Position numbers and translations under genes: made by a program. The notes beneath the pieces were generated by a model. It was given only the letters and a program-made list of their open reading frames with translations, was not told the DNA's origin and did no database searches. From Epithemia pelagica (Eukaryota > Bacillariophyta > Bacillariophyceae > Surirellales > Surirellaceae), in the NCBI GenBank assembly GCA_946965045.2, contig OX337233.1, positions 2,604,001-2,668,000 of the forward strand: 64,000 nt of DNA, in the 5' to 3' direction. The stretch's first letter is position 1. Every line of letters starts with the position of its first letter. This document shows, one piece after another, positions 50,042-61,700 of this stretch.

Positions 50042-50590
50042 GGTTCGAAAGGTAATAGGATTGCCCCAGCTACTCTTCTGTACAGAAATAATCACGCAGA
50101 CACGCAGAGAGGTGAGTCGAAAAGAACGTCATGAGAACAATGGTAGTCATAAATTCGTTCGTGACACCTACCAGCGCAAGTTTGGTGGCCGTTTGGGGAG
50201 AAAAATGAGACTTGGTCACAAACGAAGAGAGGTGTCTCCGAGACGAAGCGGTTACAAGGGAGGAAGTGCTGGCACGGAACAAACCAAGTACCATGGTTGT
50301 TGTTGGCGTATCGCTGTCACCTTCGTCCCTTCTTCGAATTGATCCAACCTTGCTTGAGAAAGATCCAACCCAAGATACTTAACAGAAAATACCGAAAAGT
50401 CAAAGTAGAGTGGTTGTATAGTGAAACGTGTGGGAATCCACATTTCTCTCGCTTCGGTGTAGGGGGAAGGGCCGACGCGCGCGTGCCGAAGAACCTCTGT
50501 ATGTGCGACCAGCATTGTCAACGCCCAAATCAAAAAAGGATTTTTTGTTCCAAAATTCCGAACTCCATAATTTCTCCCCCATTTTTCGCA
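50042..50590. other. Intergenic between divergent genes
   Basis: Upstream region of the ABM gene (minus) and the trypsin-like gene (plus). An open frame continuous with the protease runs back to 50297 from a TTG, but the ATG at 50591 starts an obvious signal peptide. Confidence 0.45.
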
Positions 50591-52138
50591 ATGATGAAGG
50601 AATGGTACGGACTTCTTGTTCATCATCTTCTTCTACTTCTTCTTTCTCTCGAAGTGACTCAGTGCGTGGCGCTCGGAACGACAGATTCCAATACCATCGA
50701 GGATGAGATCGAGAATCGTGAATTAATTGTCAATGGCTATCCAGTGATTGATCCAGCCACACAATTCCCCTTTGTTGTGAGTTTAGTGGACGAGAGGGGA
50801 AGTCACCAATGCGGTGGAACCTTGGTGGCTTGGGATGTGGTATTGACGGCAGCCCATTGTCTCGATTCCATTCAGGGAGCTCGTATTTTTGTTCCCGATC
50901 CTGCCTTGAGCAACAGCACCGATGCCTACTTTGTCACCTACGCGTTTCGTCGCGTGCCGGGCAGCCATGGCGGACACATTTCTCATCCTCGATATCTCCC
51001 TCATGAATTTCATCAAGGCTCGTCCTCGTCCGAATACGTGGATGTCGATCCGTACGATGTGGCCCTACTGGCCTTGAATCGACCACTCCCTTCTGGTACT
51101 TCCTTCGAGGAAGAAGAACAGTTCCGTGACGGCCTTGTCAAATTGAATACAGACAAGGCCATCCCCTTTGATCGCCAGGGTCTCACCATTGTCGGTTGGG
51201 GCATTACCAACGCCGGTCGAAGACCGAGGATTCCTTCTCCTATCTTGCAAGAAACGGTCTTATTTCATATTCCCAATCTAGAATGCAGACAACTCAGTTA
51301 TACTTCTGCCAGAGGAACCCTGATATCTTACGACGAAGAAATTATTGCCGTCTCACTCTGTGCGTTTGACTACGAGTCACCACAGTCGGATGCCTGTTCA
51401 GGCGATTCGGGAAGTCCCTTGATGATTCAACAAGGCAGTGTTACGAACGAAGATGTGGAAGAGCCCACTAAATGGATCCAAGTGGGAGTTCATTCCTCCA
51501 ACTATGGATGTATGCATCCATCCCTTCCCTCCTTGAATGTACGGATTTCGGAAATTCAGCCTTGGATCCACGATACCGTTTGTCGCCTCACCGACGTCAA
51601 GGAGCCTGCCTTGTCTACCTTTCCCTGTCCCCCACCGGCTCGACACCCTCCCTTGATCTTGTCCACAACGCAATTCTTGTCTCTGCGTTTCCGCCTTGAC
51701 AATCACCCGACGGAAACTGGCTTTTACTTTCAAGCACGCATTTACAACAACTACAGTGACGCGATCGAATGGGTGACGATTGCGCAAGCCTTTCCGGGTA
51801 CCTATACCGAACCCAATGAGGTACTGGAACAACCTCTGTATTTGCTCGAATCGCCCAAGGCCCTGGAATACAAGTTTGTGGTGACGGACAATGAACACAA
51901 TGGAGGTCCTCAAACCACAGTCTGGTACGAACGAGGTCCTCAAAAAACCTTGGTCGTTGTGGACCATGGTTCCTTTTTCTTGGAAAGTCCCCACCAATTT
52001 CCTCCGCCACCGACCCTTCAGAGTAGTGATAGTAGCTGGGTTAGCAGCGCTCGCCGCCGTAACGAGCCCCAGAGAGGCGACAACCGGTGGTGGTGTCTTG
52101 TAGTCACTTCTCTCCTGGTGCTCGGCCTGTTGAATTGA
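50591..52138 (+). CDS. Secreted/membrane-anchored trypsin-like serine protease (S1)
   Basis: 515 aa, single exon. Signal peptide MMKEWYGLLVHHLLLLLLSL. After a short propeptide, RELIVNGYPVIDPATQFPFV matches the activation/N-terminal segment of S1 proteases. Triad: TAAHC (His), DPYDVALLAL (Asp), GDSGSP (Ser). The Asp six residues before the Ser (SDACSGDSG) predicts cleavage after Lys/Arg. A ~170-residue C-terminal domain (FRLDNHPTETGFYFQARIYN...) resembles no named domain. The protein ends in a hydrophobic VTSLLVLGLLN, compatible with a GPI or membrane anchor. Extracellular digestion or processing is the likely role. Confidence 0.9.
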   Translation: MMKEWYGLLVHHLLLLLLSLEVTQCVALGTTDSNTIEDEIENRELIVNGYPVIDPATQFPFVVSLVDERGSHQCGGTLVAWDVVLTAAHCLDSIQGARIFVPDPALSNSTDAYFVTYAFRRVPGSHGGHISHPRYLPHEFHQGSSSSEYVDVDPYDVALLALNRPLPSGTSFEEEEQFRDGLVKLNTDKAIPFDRQGLTIVGWGITNAGRRPRIPSPILQETVLFHIPNLECRQLSYTSARGTLISYDEEIIAVSLCAFDYESPQSDACSGDSGSPLMIQQGSVTNEDVEEPTKWIQVGVHSSNYGCMHPSLPSLNVRISEIQPWIHDTVCRLTDVKEPALSTFPCPPPARHPPLILSTTQFLSLRFRLDNHPTETGFYFQARIYNNYSDAIEWVTIAQAFPGTYTEPNEVLEQPLYLLESPKALEYKFVVTDNEHNGGPQTTVWYERGPQKTLVVVDHGSFFLESPHQFPPPPTLQSSDSSWVSSARRRNEPQRGDNRWWCLVVTSLLVLGLLN

Positions 52139-52183
52139 TGAAACAACACTACGTTGTCCCAAGCCAAGCCACCTGATGATGGA

Positions 52184-53556
52184 TCACGATGGAGTCTTTT
52201 GTGACACGAAGATGATATCTTCATCGGTTCCAGAGGCTCGCCAGGATCGTTCCAAAAGTGCCGGTGATATGTACATGGCGCCCGTTGCATCCTCCATACA
52301 GGGATGGTGTCCTGGATTGTACGCGACAAAGCAGTAGTGTGATTCCTCATCATCATCGTCGTAGTGAGAGCAAGATTGGCCCACGTGGTGGGAATCCGAG
52401 CTTGTGCCAACCAACAAGATATAGTGACCAGCATACGAAGAACATGCCTCGAGACGATTCGTGCGCGAATCTCGGCCTCTGGAACCCTTCATGAGAATGG
52501 CATTGTCTACCAATACCATGGCCACCGACCTGGGATGATTGACAGCCCATATCAACAGTTGTAATGGCAACCGGTTGGTTTGGAGGGCCACCGGACAAGT
52601 CTCGGTTCGTTGCAACAGAGTCTGAAACCGATGGTGAATACGGGCTTGATCCTTGTCAAAGGTAGATTGATAAAACTCAAGGTTTCCATGTGAGGTATTC
52701 ATTTCCAGCAAGGTGGAACAAAACAAATAATTCACGCATCCTTTTGGGTGGAACGAGGATTGCAAGAGTTTGTCCAAAAGACACACAATATCGACCGTCC
52801 AGATGGATTCTGTTCCAAGTGTTTGAAGAATATTCTCCCGTTCCTTCTTCAAATACAACAACTCGTCCTCTTGAGACGGTTTGCAAAATGCCTTCTGTAG
52901 CCTGCGAAAGCACAGGAACCAAACAAACAAATCCAATGCCCAAGTTAGTTAATCTCACAAGGAATGTTAGATCCAATCACAAGCATTCGTTAGAAAACCT
53001 ACCAATCTGAGTCCTCGTTGTGAGTTTCATATGACACGATTTTATCATCCACTTGCAAGTTTGAGTCTCGGATCCACTGAAGCAGCATTTGGAGACAGGC
53101 AACACCGCAGTCCCAGGTTTCTCGTTGAGAGATTCGTCGCAACCAAGTAATCTCGGACGTTGTTTCTCCATTCTTCTTCAGAGTGTTACAACATTCGTTA
53201 GTCGTAGACACGGAACAGTCAAGGTCAGATGGAGGTGATTCAAACAAATGCGACATTGCTGCATTCCAAATCTGTCTCTGGTAGTTGTCCACTGGGTAAA
53301 ATGTTCCAGTTTGTTCGTCTTTCCCAAAATGTATACACTGAAAACCTTTCTTGTGTTCTCCTTTCGTATCATCCTCCCCATCCTCGTCCGAATGAAGTTG
53401 GAGTCCATCGCAGGACGGCAAGATTTCATTGTACATTGTATCTTCGTCCTCGTCTCGATGATGATTGTCCGCGGAGGCAGAAACTCCGCCACCCGTGTTG
53501 TTGTCCTCCAGTAGATCGTCCTCCAAGCATAATTTCCACCACAGGCCCCACGGCAT
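52184..53556 (-). CDS. GUCD1-like (Guanylate_cyc_2 family, peptidase-C39-like fold) protein
   Basis: Two exons, 53556-53003 and 52901-52184 (101-bp intron, GTAGGT...CGCAG, phase 2), 423 aa. The family hallmark RETWDCGVACLQMLLQW precedes the splice site. Downstream: SIWTVDIVCLLDKL, a conserved Leu-rich helix, then AGHYILLVG and YCFVAYNPG, the His and Asp/Asn region of the papain-like fold. Animal GUCD1 is ~240 aa; this has a ~150-residue acidic N-terminal extension. Biochemical role is poorly known for the family. Upstream frame continues only from a GTG (53661) after an in-frame stop, so ATG 53556 is used; a further 5' exon is possible. Confidence 0.8.
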
Positions 53557-55012
53557 TCTCTTTCTCCACCCTGTTCCGTGAGAGCGTGTCCAAGATGACG
53601 CCACTACCGTGCCCTCTTCCAGTGTGTTTGCGGTTGTTCCTCTCCCACCATGGTCGCCCACTTCAAGCGTCGAGAAAAACTACCTCGTCCTATTTTCTAC
53701 TCCTAGAGAAGAAGGAGTCTTACGTAGGAGTAGTTTTTCCTCCTACTCCTAGTCTCTAGTTGTCCTCCAACCTGATGAGATGTTGTGGTAATCGGCAATG
53801 GATAGCAATGGAGGAGTATAGCCCATAGCCTTGTTTCGATACTTCGTCCTTTGTGTACGTTCCATCTTGAAAGTCGTAATCCCTATAGCTACAACACTAC
53901 GTAATTTGAGAACGTAATTGAAAAGAGAAAACTGCGAAAGTCAGGGCGAGCAACGATGTAGCAAGAGCATCGCTAAAAGTTATTCCAAAAACTGTGGATT
54001 TCCCGTTTCCAAACCAGAGATATCTCCGAGATCCTCCAAGGAATCAGTTGAAGAAAGCGTGGGTATGCCTGGTTTGATTGGAGAAGCTCGGTCCAATAAA
54101 CGGGAGTCAAACGTGCGACTTAGAACATTCTTAATCCGTGTTTTCTTTTCGACTTTCAGCTTTTGACAACAATCACTTCCATGAATGCTCACGAACGCAA
54201 TAAGGGTTCAGTTCCACACTTTATCATCAAACATGTAACAACCAAAGGTGCGGGAGCGAGGGCAAGTGACATTCTGTATCGGACGCCCACTGTTAGGTCC
54301 CATCCAAATCCTCTTTGTCATCTTCCAAACTATCTCCGACACTTCCACCACTCGAATTCTTTTTTCGAGAGTTCTCAGCTACTTGACAAATTGCCTGATC
54401 GATAGAATGCGAACAAAAGAAACCCGCATAATCGTAATGACCGCGATCGCGGTCACTCTTCCCATTACTCCGCTTTCCGAGTTCGGCACACAATGGGCAC
54501 ATAATCCGAAGTTTTTTTAGAAAGAGAAGAGACCAGTGAGAAAGTTATAGTGCTCGGACCGAGATTCGAATTGCAACCCGCAAAAGTCTTTAGCTTCGAG
54601 ATGGTCTCAAATTTTGTCGAGCGTCAAGCGTCACTGTGCCAATGAGAATGGTTGCGGCCCGTTCTACGACTAGAACCCACCAAAAGACCAGTCCCTGTGC
54701 CATGTCAGGTGGCCAGTGGCCATTCCCGTACTCACAGCCAGTCACGCACAACGCACATGCCCCATGATCAGTTCCGAATGAAGAAGAAGCCATCGATCTC
54801 TATGATTCGACTCCATCACAAAATTCTTGACAGAAAGCAACCGAAATGCCAACACCGAATGCAAGTGTGAAGGATTGTTCGGATTGTTCGTATTGTTGAT
54901 CGATCAACCAATCGAAGCCTTTCTCGTCTTCCAAACTTCCCATATTTTTTCCTGACACCCAAAAATCATCGACGACAAGATTTCAACGACAAAGAATATA
55001 TATCTCTCAACA
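53557..55012. other. Intergenic, 1.4 kb, with CTACTCCTAG hairpins
   Basis: Contains CTACTCCTAG at 53698-53707 and 53743-53752 and the inverse TAGGAGTAG at 53725-53733, forming a possible stem-loop upstream of the GUCD1-like gene. No gene supported between 53760 and 55012; short ORFs lack features. CTCGG-A-CCGAG (about 54554) is a small perfect inverted repeat. Confidence 0.5.
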
Positions 55013-55531
55013 ATGCAGCGAACACAGCAACTTGGACTACGAAGTGCTACCAAGACCATGATTCGATCAATGGACTCTGCGGTAGCAAATGATACAAGAA
55101 ACAATGGCAATACCAACTCCAGTTTGTACTATTCTACACGAAGACGGTACAATCAGGCACCAGTGTCTCCAAACGTCGCAATGACCTCGAATTCTACCAA
55201 CTTTGCTCCCAGTACGACCCGCAATTTCTACGGCAGTGCCGCAACGATCCACCCCATGGGCAGCAATACGAACGCTCACGAACAATACCCATCTAGAAGC
55301 TATTCGCCAGGGTCCTTCCGAAAACTACGTCGTATCAAGCGACGTCTATTGCTCGAGGCTGTGCAACAAGATGCCAACACGCCGTTGTATCAACAGCAAA
55401 TGGCATCCCTGTCGTCCTTGTCCCCGCAAAGCCGATTTTCCGAAGTTGGTGGAGACCCTAACGCAAGCAGTGGTGTTACGAGCCGGTGTGGCAGCCTTGG
55501 CTCTGTGAGTGACGAGTCTCAATGCATGTAA
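55013..55531 (+). CDS. Hypothetical basic, Ser/Asn-rich protein
   Basis: 172 aa from ATG 55013, preceded by a TATATATC stretch ~15 bp upstream. Composition is Ser/Asn/Thr/Arg-rich with a basic motif FRKLRRIKRRLLLEAVQQD near residue 105, followed by repeated Ser-Leu-Ser. No domain recognised and no signal peptide. The compositional bias matches neighbouring disordered coding segments, so it may be real, but coding status is uncertain. Confidence 0.4.
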   Translation: MQRTQQLGLRSATKTMIRSMDSAVANDTRNNGNTNSSLYYSTRRRYNQAPVSPNVAMTSNSTNFAPSTTRNFYGSAATIHPMGSNTNAHEQYPSRSYSPGSFRKLRRIKRRLLLEAVQQDANTPLYQQQMASLSSLSPQSRFSEVGGDPNASSGVTSRCGSLGSVSDESQCM

Positions 55532-56083
55532 CTGTAACATATTGTATCAAGAACAAACGCGGTGTCGATTCTCCTGGTAAAACGGAACCTAGAATGGCAT
55601 CGACTTGGCGTTCTACCCCCTGTCTCTTATTTGGCATGTCCCTCGTACTACAAGGTTCCTATTAGTCTTTCTGAGAATATCAGAGCAAAGACTCTTTTCT
55701 CAACGCAACGGATGCCATGGCTCCATACTTGAACCCCTCTCTCCCTGTCTCTTGGAGCACAAAGAGAAGTAGACATAGAACCTATTCTGTACAAAGTAGT
55801 AACAACATCCTTTGCTTTTCACGACTCCACATCTACGTTAAGTTTCTTACGTGTTCCACTTTGTTCCGTAGCAATGAAAAAGCGCAAAACCTTTGTAAGT
55901 ATCTTTTCGGAACAGGATGGACGCAAACTTCCAGCTGATGGCAAAGGATAATTATCCTTTTCTTTCTGTTCCAAAGGCTATGCTTTAGAATCACTGGTTA
56001 AGGTCGCACGAATGTTGCGGTGATACTCTGGTAAGAGGTATGCTGAGGCCAAACCGTTACTCCAAGACCAGGCCCCGTCTGCT
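55532..56083. other. Intergenic, 0.55 kb
   Basis: Between the 3' ends of the hypothetical gene and the Trm5-like gene. Contains an AAAGGATAATTATCCTTT palindrome at about 55944-55961 (GGATAATTATCC core). Nothing else recognised. Confidence 0.45.
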
Positions 56084-58135
56084 TCATGTTTGCTCATCGT
56101 CCGGATCATCGTAAAAGTTTCCTTGCATGTAACGCAGCAACCGATTTGTCGCAGAAAAGCTGACACAATATACTGTCTTTCCGGGAGCGACATCCCGAAC
56201 ATTGTGCACATGAACATTACAGCCAAAGTTTTGGTCCAGTTCTTCCCATCGTGTCATGGTTCCAGACGAGGAGGCTTGTCCAGGAAGAACAGGGAGTAAA
56301 TGCGATGCCACTTCATTGACTGCCTGTTGTTCCAGCATACGATTCTTTTCTGCATTCGTCAGAGATTTTTCCGATTTGGATTCGCCTGGTTCCTTGGCAA
56401 AGAGATAGACATGGACACGTGGAACAACGTCGTCTTGCTCTTTCTCCGAATGTTTCTTTTTCGGGCCTCCTCGACGGCTTCCTCGAGAGCGCGAAGGACG
56501 CCACCATCGAAGGGCACCCAAGAAAGAGGCCGAATCCAATGGATAATTCAACACAACGTGATGGGGAAGGTCAGATGGCAAAGATCCGTTCCGTGAGTGA
56601 GAATCTGCTTCGTCATTTTGCCCATGTCGTAGTTGTGGTTGTTGTTCTTGGCTCGAGAGACCGAGACTGGTCAAGAATTCATAAGCATCACCACAGGTTA
56701 TTTGATGAAAGGAGTTGGTCAGTTTGTTGGACTTAACATTTTGTTTCAAAGCCTCTATGGCTGCCGGATTCCAGTCGTTGGCTGTAATGACACATTTCTT
56801 GTGTAGAGCTGCTTGTAGACACAAAGCCCCGACTCCACAAAACGCATCGGCAATCCATTGGCCTTTCCGAAATTCTTTCTGAATCAAACGTTTACGTTCT
56901 GTTGATAGACGACTGCTCCAATAAACGTCACGCACATCGAACTGTAGTCCAACACCCCACTCTGAAAAAGACACGACGGTACTGCTCTTCTTACCCGTAC
57001 TTTCTCCCGCGTTGTTTGTTGTCGCCTTGGCTCTGTCTCCTTCGTCGAGTTCTGCCACAATCTCGTAGGGATAGGTTCGATACGGACCCGACACTTCTCC
57101 CAGTTTTTGAATCACGGTTCTCAAACCAGGCACGACTCCCAGTATGACATCTCCAATCAAGTATCGGTACGGCAAATGGCCGGATCTCAAGTTTAAGTGA
57201 GCCACATGGCCAATTTGTTCATAAGACGAAGGTGGCGGATGGCACTCTTGGGGCAACAGGCGTTCCAGAATGTAGTCCACGGTGAAATCGGAATATCGCA
57301 TTTGATGATTGTACACGTGTGGAGTTCCCGAGTCGGGTGATGGTGGAGAAGTACCATCTACATTGTTTGATCGCAAGAGCTCTTGAAGAGTTTCGGGAAG
57401 ATCCTTGAAAAGTGGTGTATCCGGATGCAACAAAACAAGTTTATATTGATCGTCACGAGGGTCGGTCTGGATGAGGCGAACTTTTCGATTTCGACGTATA
57501 TGACACCAAGTCTCCATACGAGATGCCAAGTATTGTTGAGTCATTTCTGATTCTAAAAGTATTTGCAAGGCGGTGCTCCCTTGTTTGGGAACTCTCCAGC
57601 ATGGAAATCGTAGGATTGGATTGAGGGATGGAAGATCGCGCCAACCACGAGTCATTTGATCAATTTCAGCCATTGCCTCTACTGATAGGGGTTCCATGTT
57701 GTAGTTATTATTTGGAAAGATAGGGTCACTTTCATCCTTTGCGTGTTCGTTTCTTTCTTCCGCATCGAATGCTTGAAGAGAAGTGTACTTGGATGGTGAC
57801 GATAAGAAACGAGCCGATCCTCTCGGTGTCAAGGTGTAAGGACGTTTCCTTCTTCGATGCGTGGACAAAGAATGGAAACAACACTTCGTCTTTGACGTCC
57901 ATCTGTCATTCTCCTTTTCACTGCTCGTCCTCGGACTGTAATTATACGTGAACAATAATCGTCGAACGTCTGCCCCCGTTCTTGTGATACCACTACGGTG
58001 AGAGGCGAAGCAGAATTGCATGGAGGATAGCGACAAAATCACCATGGCCTGGAACACAACAATATTGTGGTGTTGAAGCCGTCTTTGTGGAGAAGAAGGA
58101 TGATGGCGATACTTGTTCCGACGATTCCGAGACAT
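56084..58135 (-). CDS. Trm5-like tRNA (guanine-37 N1)-methyltransferase
   Basis: Makes m1G37 next to the anticodon, which prevents frameshifting. 683 aa, single exon. Core motifs: EQIGHVAHLNLR, YRYLIGDVILGV, SEWGVGLQFDVRDVYWSSRL and ERKRLI, then the SAM-binding IADAFCGVGALCLQAA and TANDWNPAAIEALKQN. The HHVVLNYPLDSASFL segment corresponds to the catalytic N-x-P loop (N-Y-P here rather than N-L-P). The first ~120 residues are a basic, Ser/Arg-rich extension with a hydrophobic stretch (IVVFQAMVILSLSSMQFCFA), suggesting organelle targeting. A Lys/Arg-rich insertion (SRGSRRGGPKKKHSEKEQ) interrupts the C-terminal part. TYW2 is a relative, but the GHVAHLN...GDVILGV pattern favours Trm5. Confidence 0.88.
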   Translation of the reverse strand: MSRNRRNKYRHHPSSPQRRLQHHNIVVFQAMVILSLSSMQFCFASHRSGITRTGADVRRLLFTYNYSPRTSSEKENDRWTSKTKCCFHSLSTHRRRKRPYTLTPRGSARFLSSPSKYTSLQAFDAEERNEHAKDESDPIFPNNNYNMEPLSVEAMAEIDQMTRGWRDLPSLNPILRFPCWRVPKQGSTALQILLESEMTQQYLASRMETWCHIRRNRKVRLIQTDPRDDQYKLVLLHPDTPLFKDLPETLQELLRSNNVDGTSPPSPDSGTPHVYNHQMRYSDFTVDYILERLLPQECHPPPSSYEQIGHVAHLNLRSGHLPYRYLIGDVILGVVPGLRTVIQKLGEVSGPYRTYPYEIVAELDEGDRAKATTNNAGESTGKKSSTVVSFSEWGVGLQFDVRDVYWSSRLSTERKRLIQKEFRKGQWIADAFCGVGALCLQAALHKKCVITANDWNPAAIEALKQNVKSNKLTNSFHQITCGDAYEFLTSLGLSSQEQQPQLRHGQNDEADSHSRNGSLPSDLPHHVVLNYPLDSASFLGALRWWRPSRSRGSRRGGPKKKHSEKEQDDVVPRVHVYLFAKEPGESKSEKSLTNAEKNRMLEQQAVNEVASHLLPVLPGQASSSGTMTRWEELDQNFGCNVHVHNVRDVAPGKTVYCVSFSATNRLLRYMQGNFYDDPDDEQT

Positions 58136-58712
58136 GGCGCCTCCCGGATTTTGGAATGGACGAGAGACAAAAGAAAAAAGCGGTCCGAAGATCCATCATT
58201 CGGAGGAATCGCACTTTAGACGTGGATCAATGGCAGTTAAGGTGAGCCGTGCACACGTGCCCGGCATCGAGCCGAGCACGTGCACATGTTCCAATAAGTA
58301 TAACTACCTATAACTCAGTGTAATGAGCGCCGGGCGGTCCAGATCCTGTGACATCGGTTTCGGGCTGCATACAAATTCCCAGCACACCACCGAGAGCGAC
58401 AACACTGCCTAAAAATCTGCTATTGCCTGTAGAAGTGGGGACGGCGCTTTCCACGACGGCATCACTATCACTTCGATCACCACATTCTCTGTGGACGGTC
58501 TGTGTGTGGCCAATTGAAGTGTCAAAACGGATCACTCCCATCACTTGCTGTTTTTATGATAACAATGCTGAAATACCTTTTGTATGTGCAACGTACCTGT
58601 CAAAAGCCTTGAAACAGATTTTTGTTGTCTTTCCTTTACGACCACCATCCGTCCATTGGGACATTTGGGAAACCGACACACATTAGCGGTAGGATTGGGA
58701 ACCTGAGAGATC
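58136..58712. other. Intergenic between divergent genes
   Basis: Upstream region of the Trm5-like gene (minus) and the VPS13-like gene (plus). GCACACGTGCCCGGCATCGA and GAGCACGTGCACATG (58253-58289) contain two CACGTG E-box cores. No gene recognised. Confidence 0.4.
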
Positions 58713-61700
58713 ATGGTTCTGGAACGATATTTGACCGACATTTTGGCCAGTCAGTTTGGTCATTTCGTGGAGGGCTTGGACAAGAATCAAGTGCGATTGT
58801 CGGCACTTTGGAAGGGTCAGGTATCGTTGCAAAATGTACGGTTGCGTCGACAGGCCCTCGACCATTTTCCCCTGGCGAGCAACAGCGACGTTAAGACACC
58901 CGTGGAAATTGCGCATGGTCATGTCGGAACCTTGCAACTTAACATTCCCTGGCAGGTCGTCTTGCAATTGTGGAAAGGGAGTGATCGCCACCATTTGTCC
59001 AAAACGAGAGGAACACCATCGGCTGCCTCCACAAAGAAACTCCGACGAACTCGCAACGCAATGGTCAAACAGGGTGGATCCGTGTCGTTGGTCCTCAAAG
59101 ATGTTCACATTTTGATTGTTCCAAGACGGAAACAAGAAACATTCAAAGAAGAAGAGCGCAGCTCTGAAAAGGACACTGAAATCAACACAAACAACGAAAC
59201 CTCAACGTACGACAGCACCAAAGTTAAGGATGGTGCCAACAGCAGTGATATTGAGATAGAGCAAGAAATTCAAGCTGCGTTAGAGGCCGAACTCGTTCGT
59301 CTGGCTACCAATATATCAAATAATAATCCGGCGTCCTCGGCAACCCATCCGCCTTTGGCCAGTCCGCAAGGAGATGGGACAAAGACCACCAGGCGCGGAC
59401 GAGCGTGGCATTTTTGGTTGCAAGAGCGGGTGGCTCATATATTAGAGAATCTCACTGTCACGGTTCAAAACATTCATGTTCGCTACGAAGATCCTGGCTC
59501 CTCATTGGGCTTTGTATGGGATCAAGATTCTGGAGTGACTGCAAGTGGCGACCACTCTGGCAACGGAAAACAGCATAGACCTTCCTTTTGCGTGGGGCTC
59601 ACGTTGAAACAATTCACAATTCATTCGATCCAGCATCCTACAACAACTAAGACATCATCGACCTCAGAAAGCAAGGAAGGGGGTGATGAGAAAGGATCTG
59701 CCAACTCTCCACAAGTCTCCAAAAATGCGGCACCAATGAAACCCACTGCCGCGGAAGCTAGTGGTTTTATGACGCGGTACAAACGAGCTGCCGCAGTGGA
59801 TCTGGCAGTCTATTGGAACAGTGGAACGCCAATTATGTCCCAAGTCAAGGAAAATGCCAATTACGGTGAATCGTTCTACGAGCATGCGTTTCTTGCCTTT
59901 CAGAATGGTGGTCAAAGCGATGCCAAGGAGGGATCGAGTTTATCCGAATCTGCGCGCACGGCTCTCTTTGGCCTTTTCCCACCTTCGTCTTCCAAAGATG
60001 GAAGCAATGACATGAACACTTATGTGTTGCATCCTTTCTCCCCATCAGTTACTTTTGAGGTTGTCCATTCTCGGAACCGACGGCCCCCAACTGGTAGCAC
60101 TATGTCAACACAAGTGCCTCCGTCCACGGTAGAGGCTCGATTGCCTCCCTGTCATTTCACTGTATCGAGAGATCTCGTGGAAGATTTGGGCTATTTAAGA
60201 AAATCCTTTGCCGTTTGGGTTCAGGCACGGAAGTACGAACATCTACGGACCGTTGTCAAAAAGCGACCGACCGTGTCGGTACATGAAGATCCGAGAGCTT
60301 GGTGGAAGTATGCCTTTGAATCTGTCTTGGCTGTGTTGCGGTGCTCGTCTGATGAACAAGAAAACCATGGGAAGCAACGTGATGAGACCATTGCATCCAA
60401 TCCCCGGCCTTCGGAAACAAAATCAACAGAGAAATTGCAATATCGATTGCCACCACACAGTCGTCAGGGATGGCATGCGCTCGCAAGTGCCATTTTGACC
60501 AGAAGAAAGTACATGGGACTTTATCGAGAATTCTTTGGTACCCACGGTCGAGATCGGTCGGCCCATGAGCAGCTTCAACAAATGGAGCGATATGAACTGA
60601 CGACTGAGGAGGTTGTTGCATTTCGTATCCATGCAGCTCGCCAAACACAGAGTCTCCCTATTCAGCATAGCATGTCGGACGGAAAGTTGGTGCATACAGA
60701 GGGCGATGACAATACCGAAACTTCAACTGAATCTGTCGCCCTGACTGGATCCGTCACGACCGAAGGGTCCTTGGAGAAGGAAATGGAGGAATCTGCTGTA
60801 TTGTCTGCAGAGCATCGTTTTCGCATGTTTGTCGAGATGAAGCAAACGCTCTTCGTCGCTGATGGAGGCAAGTTTTCGATCGAAGACGAGGATGATGATT
60901 CTTCCACTACAACTGCTACAACGAACTTCCACGAGCAGCCCTTTGGTTTGGACAATCCCAAGAATAGGTTGTCTTGGACAACACACATAAGCTGCTCTGA
61001 AGTATCCCTCCAAGTGAATGACAAGCGGATTAAACGCCGACATCGAGATGTGCCTGCACCTGTTGTTCGATTGCTTTTTGCCTTCATGCAAGAACAGCGT
61101 TTGTTCTTGGATGGTTCCTGGGAACTCGCATTGTCTGTTGGTTCTTTGCATGTCGAGGATCTTACCAGCACGGCGATCAATAATCCTATTTCCAAAATGT
61201 TGGGGCCAAAACATCGCCACTCTTTTCCACAGCATCAAGAGGATGACTCGTTTGTCCTAGAAGATGTTCCTCATATATGCTCAGGGAGCTTGCGAATACG
61301 GCGGTCTCAGCATGGCTTTCGTACTCATGAATTTGGATCCACGACGTGGACAGACGTGCGTGTATTGCCGTTGGAGATATGCTATTTCACAGCGCCCGTT
61401 GAAGCACTTGTACGGATCCTGAACACGGCAAACTTGGACTTTGCCTACGATTATCAGCGTTTGGGTGTACAGATTTATGAGTGGAGAGAACGACAGCGGA
61501 AAAGGCTCCTGGCAGCTCTTTCTCATAAGCAGAAGTCAATATTTGTTCAAATCAATGTCGGAGCACCAACAATTCTTCTTCCCGACGAGGATTCGTTGCT
61601 GATCGTGGACCTGGGCCACTTGACGTTTTCCAATGACGATATGAATAGACCTGCTGCAACAGGATTTCAGTATGACGACCATTGGAGACTTGAACTAGCT

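Noticed and set aside
50297-50590. 98-residue N-terminal extension of the trypsin-like protease
   Set aside because: Begins with TTG and would bury the signal peptide; ATG 50591 gives a normal secreted S1 protease.
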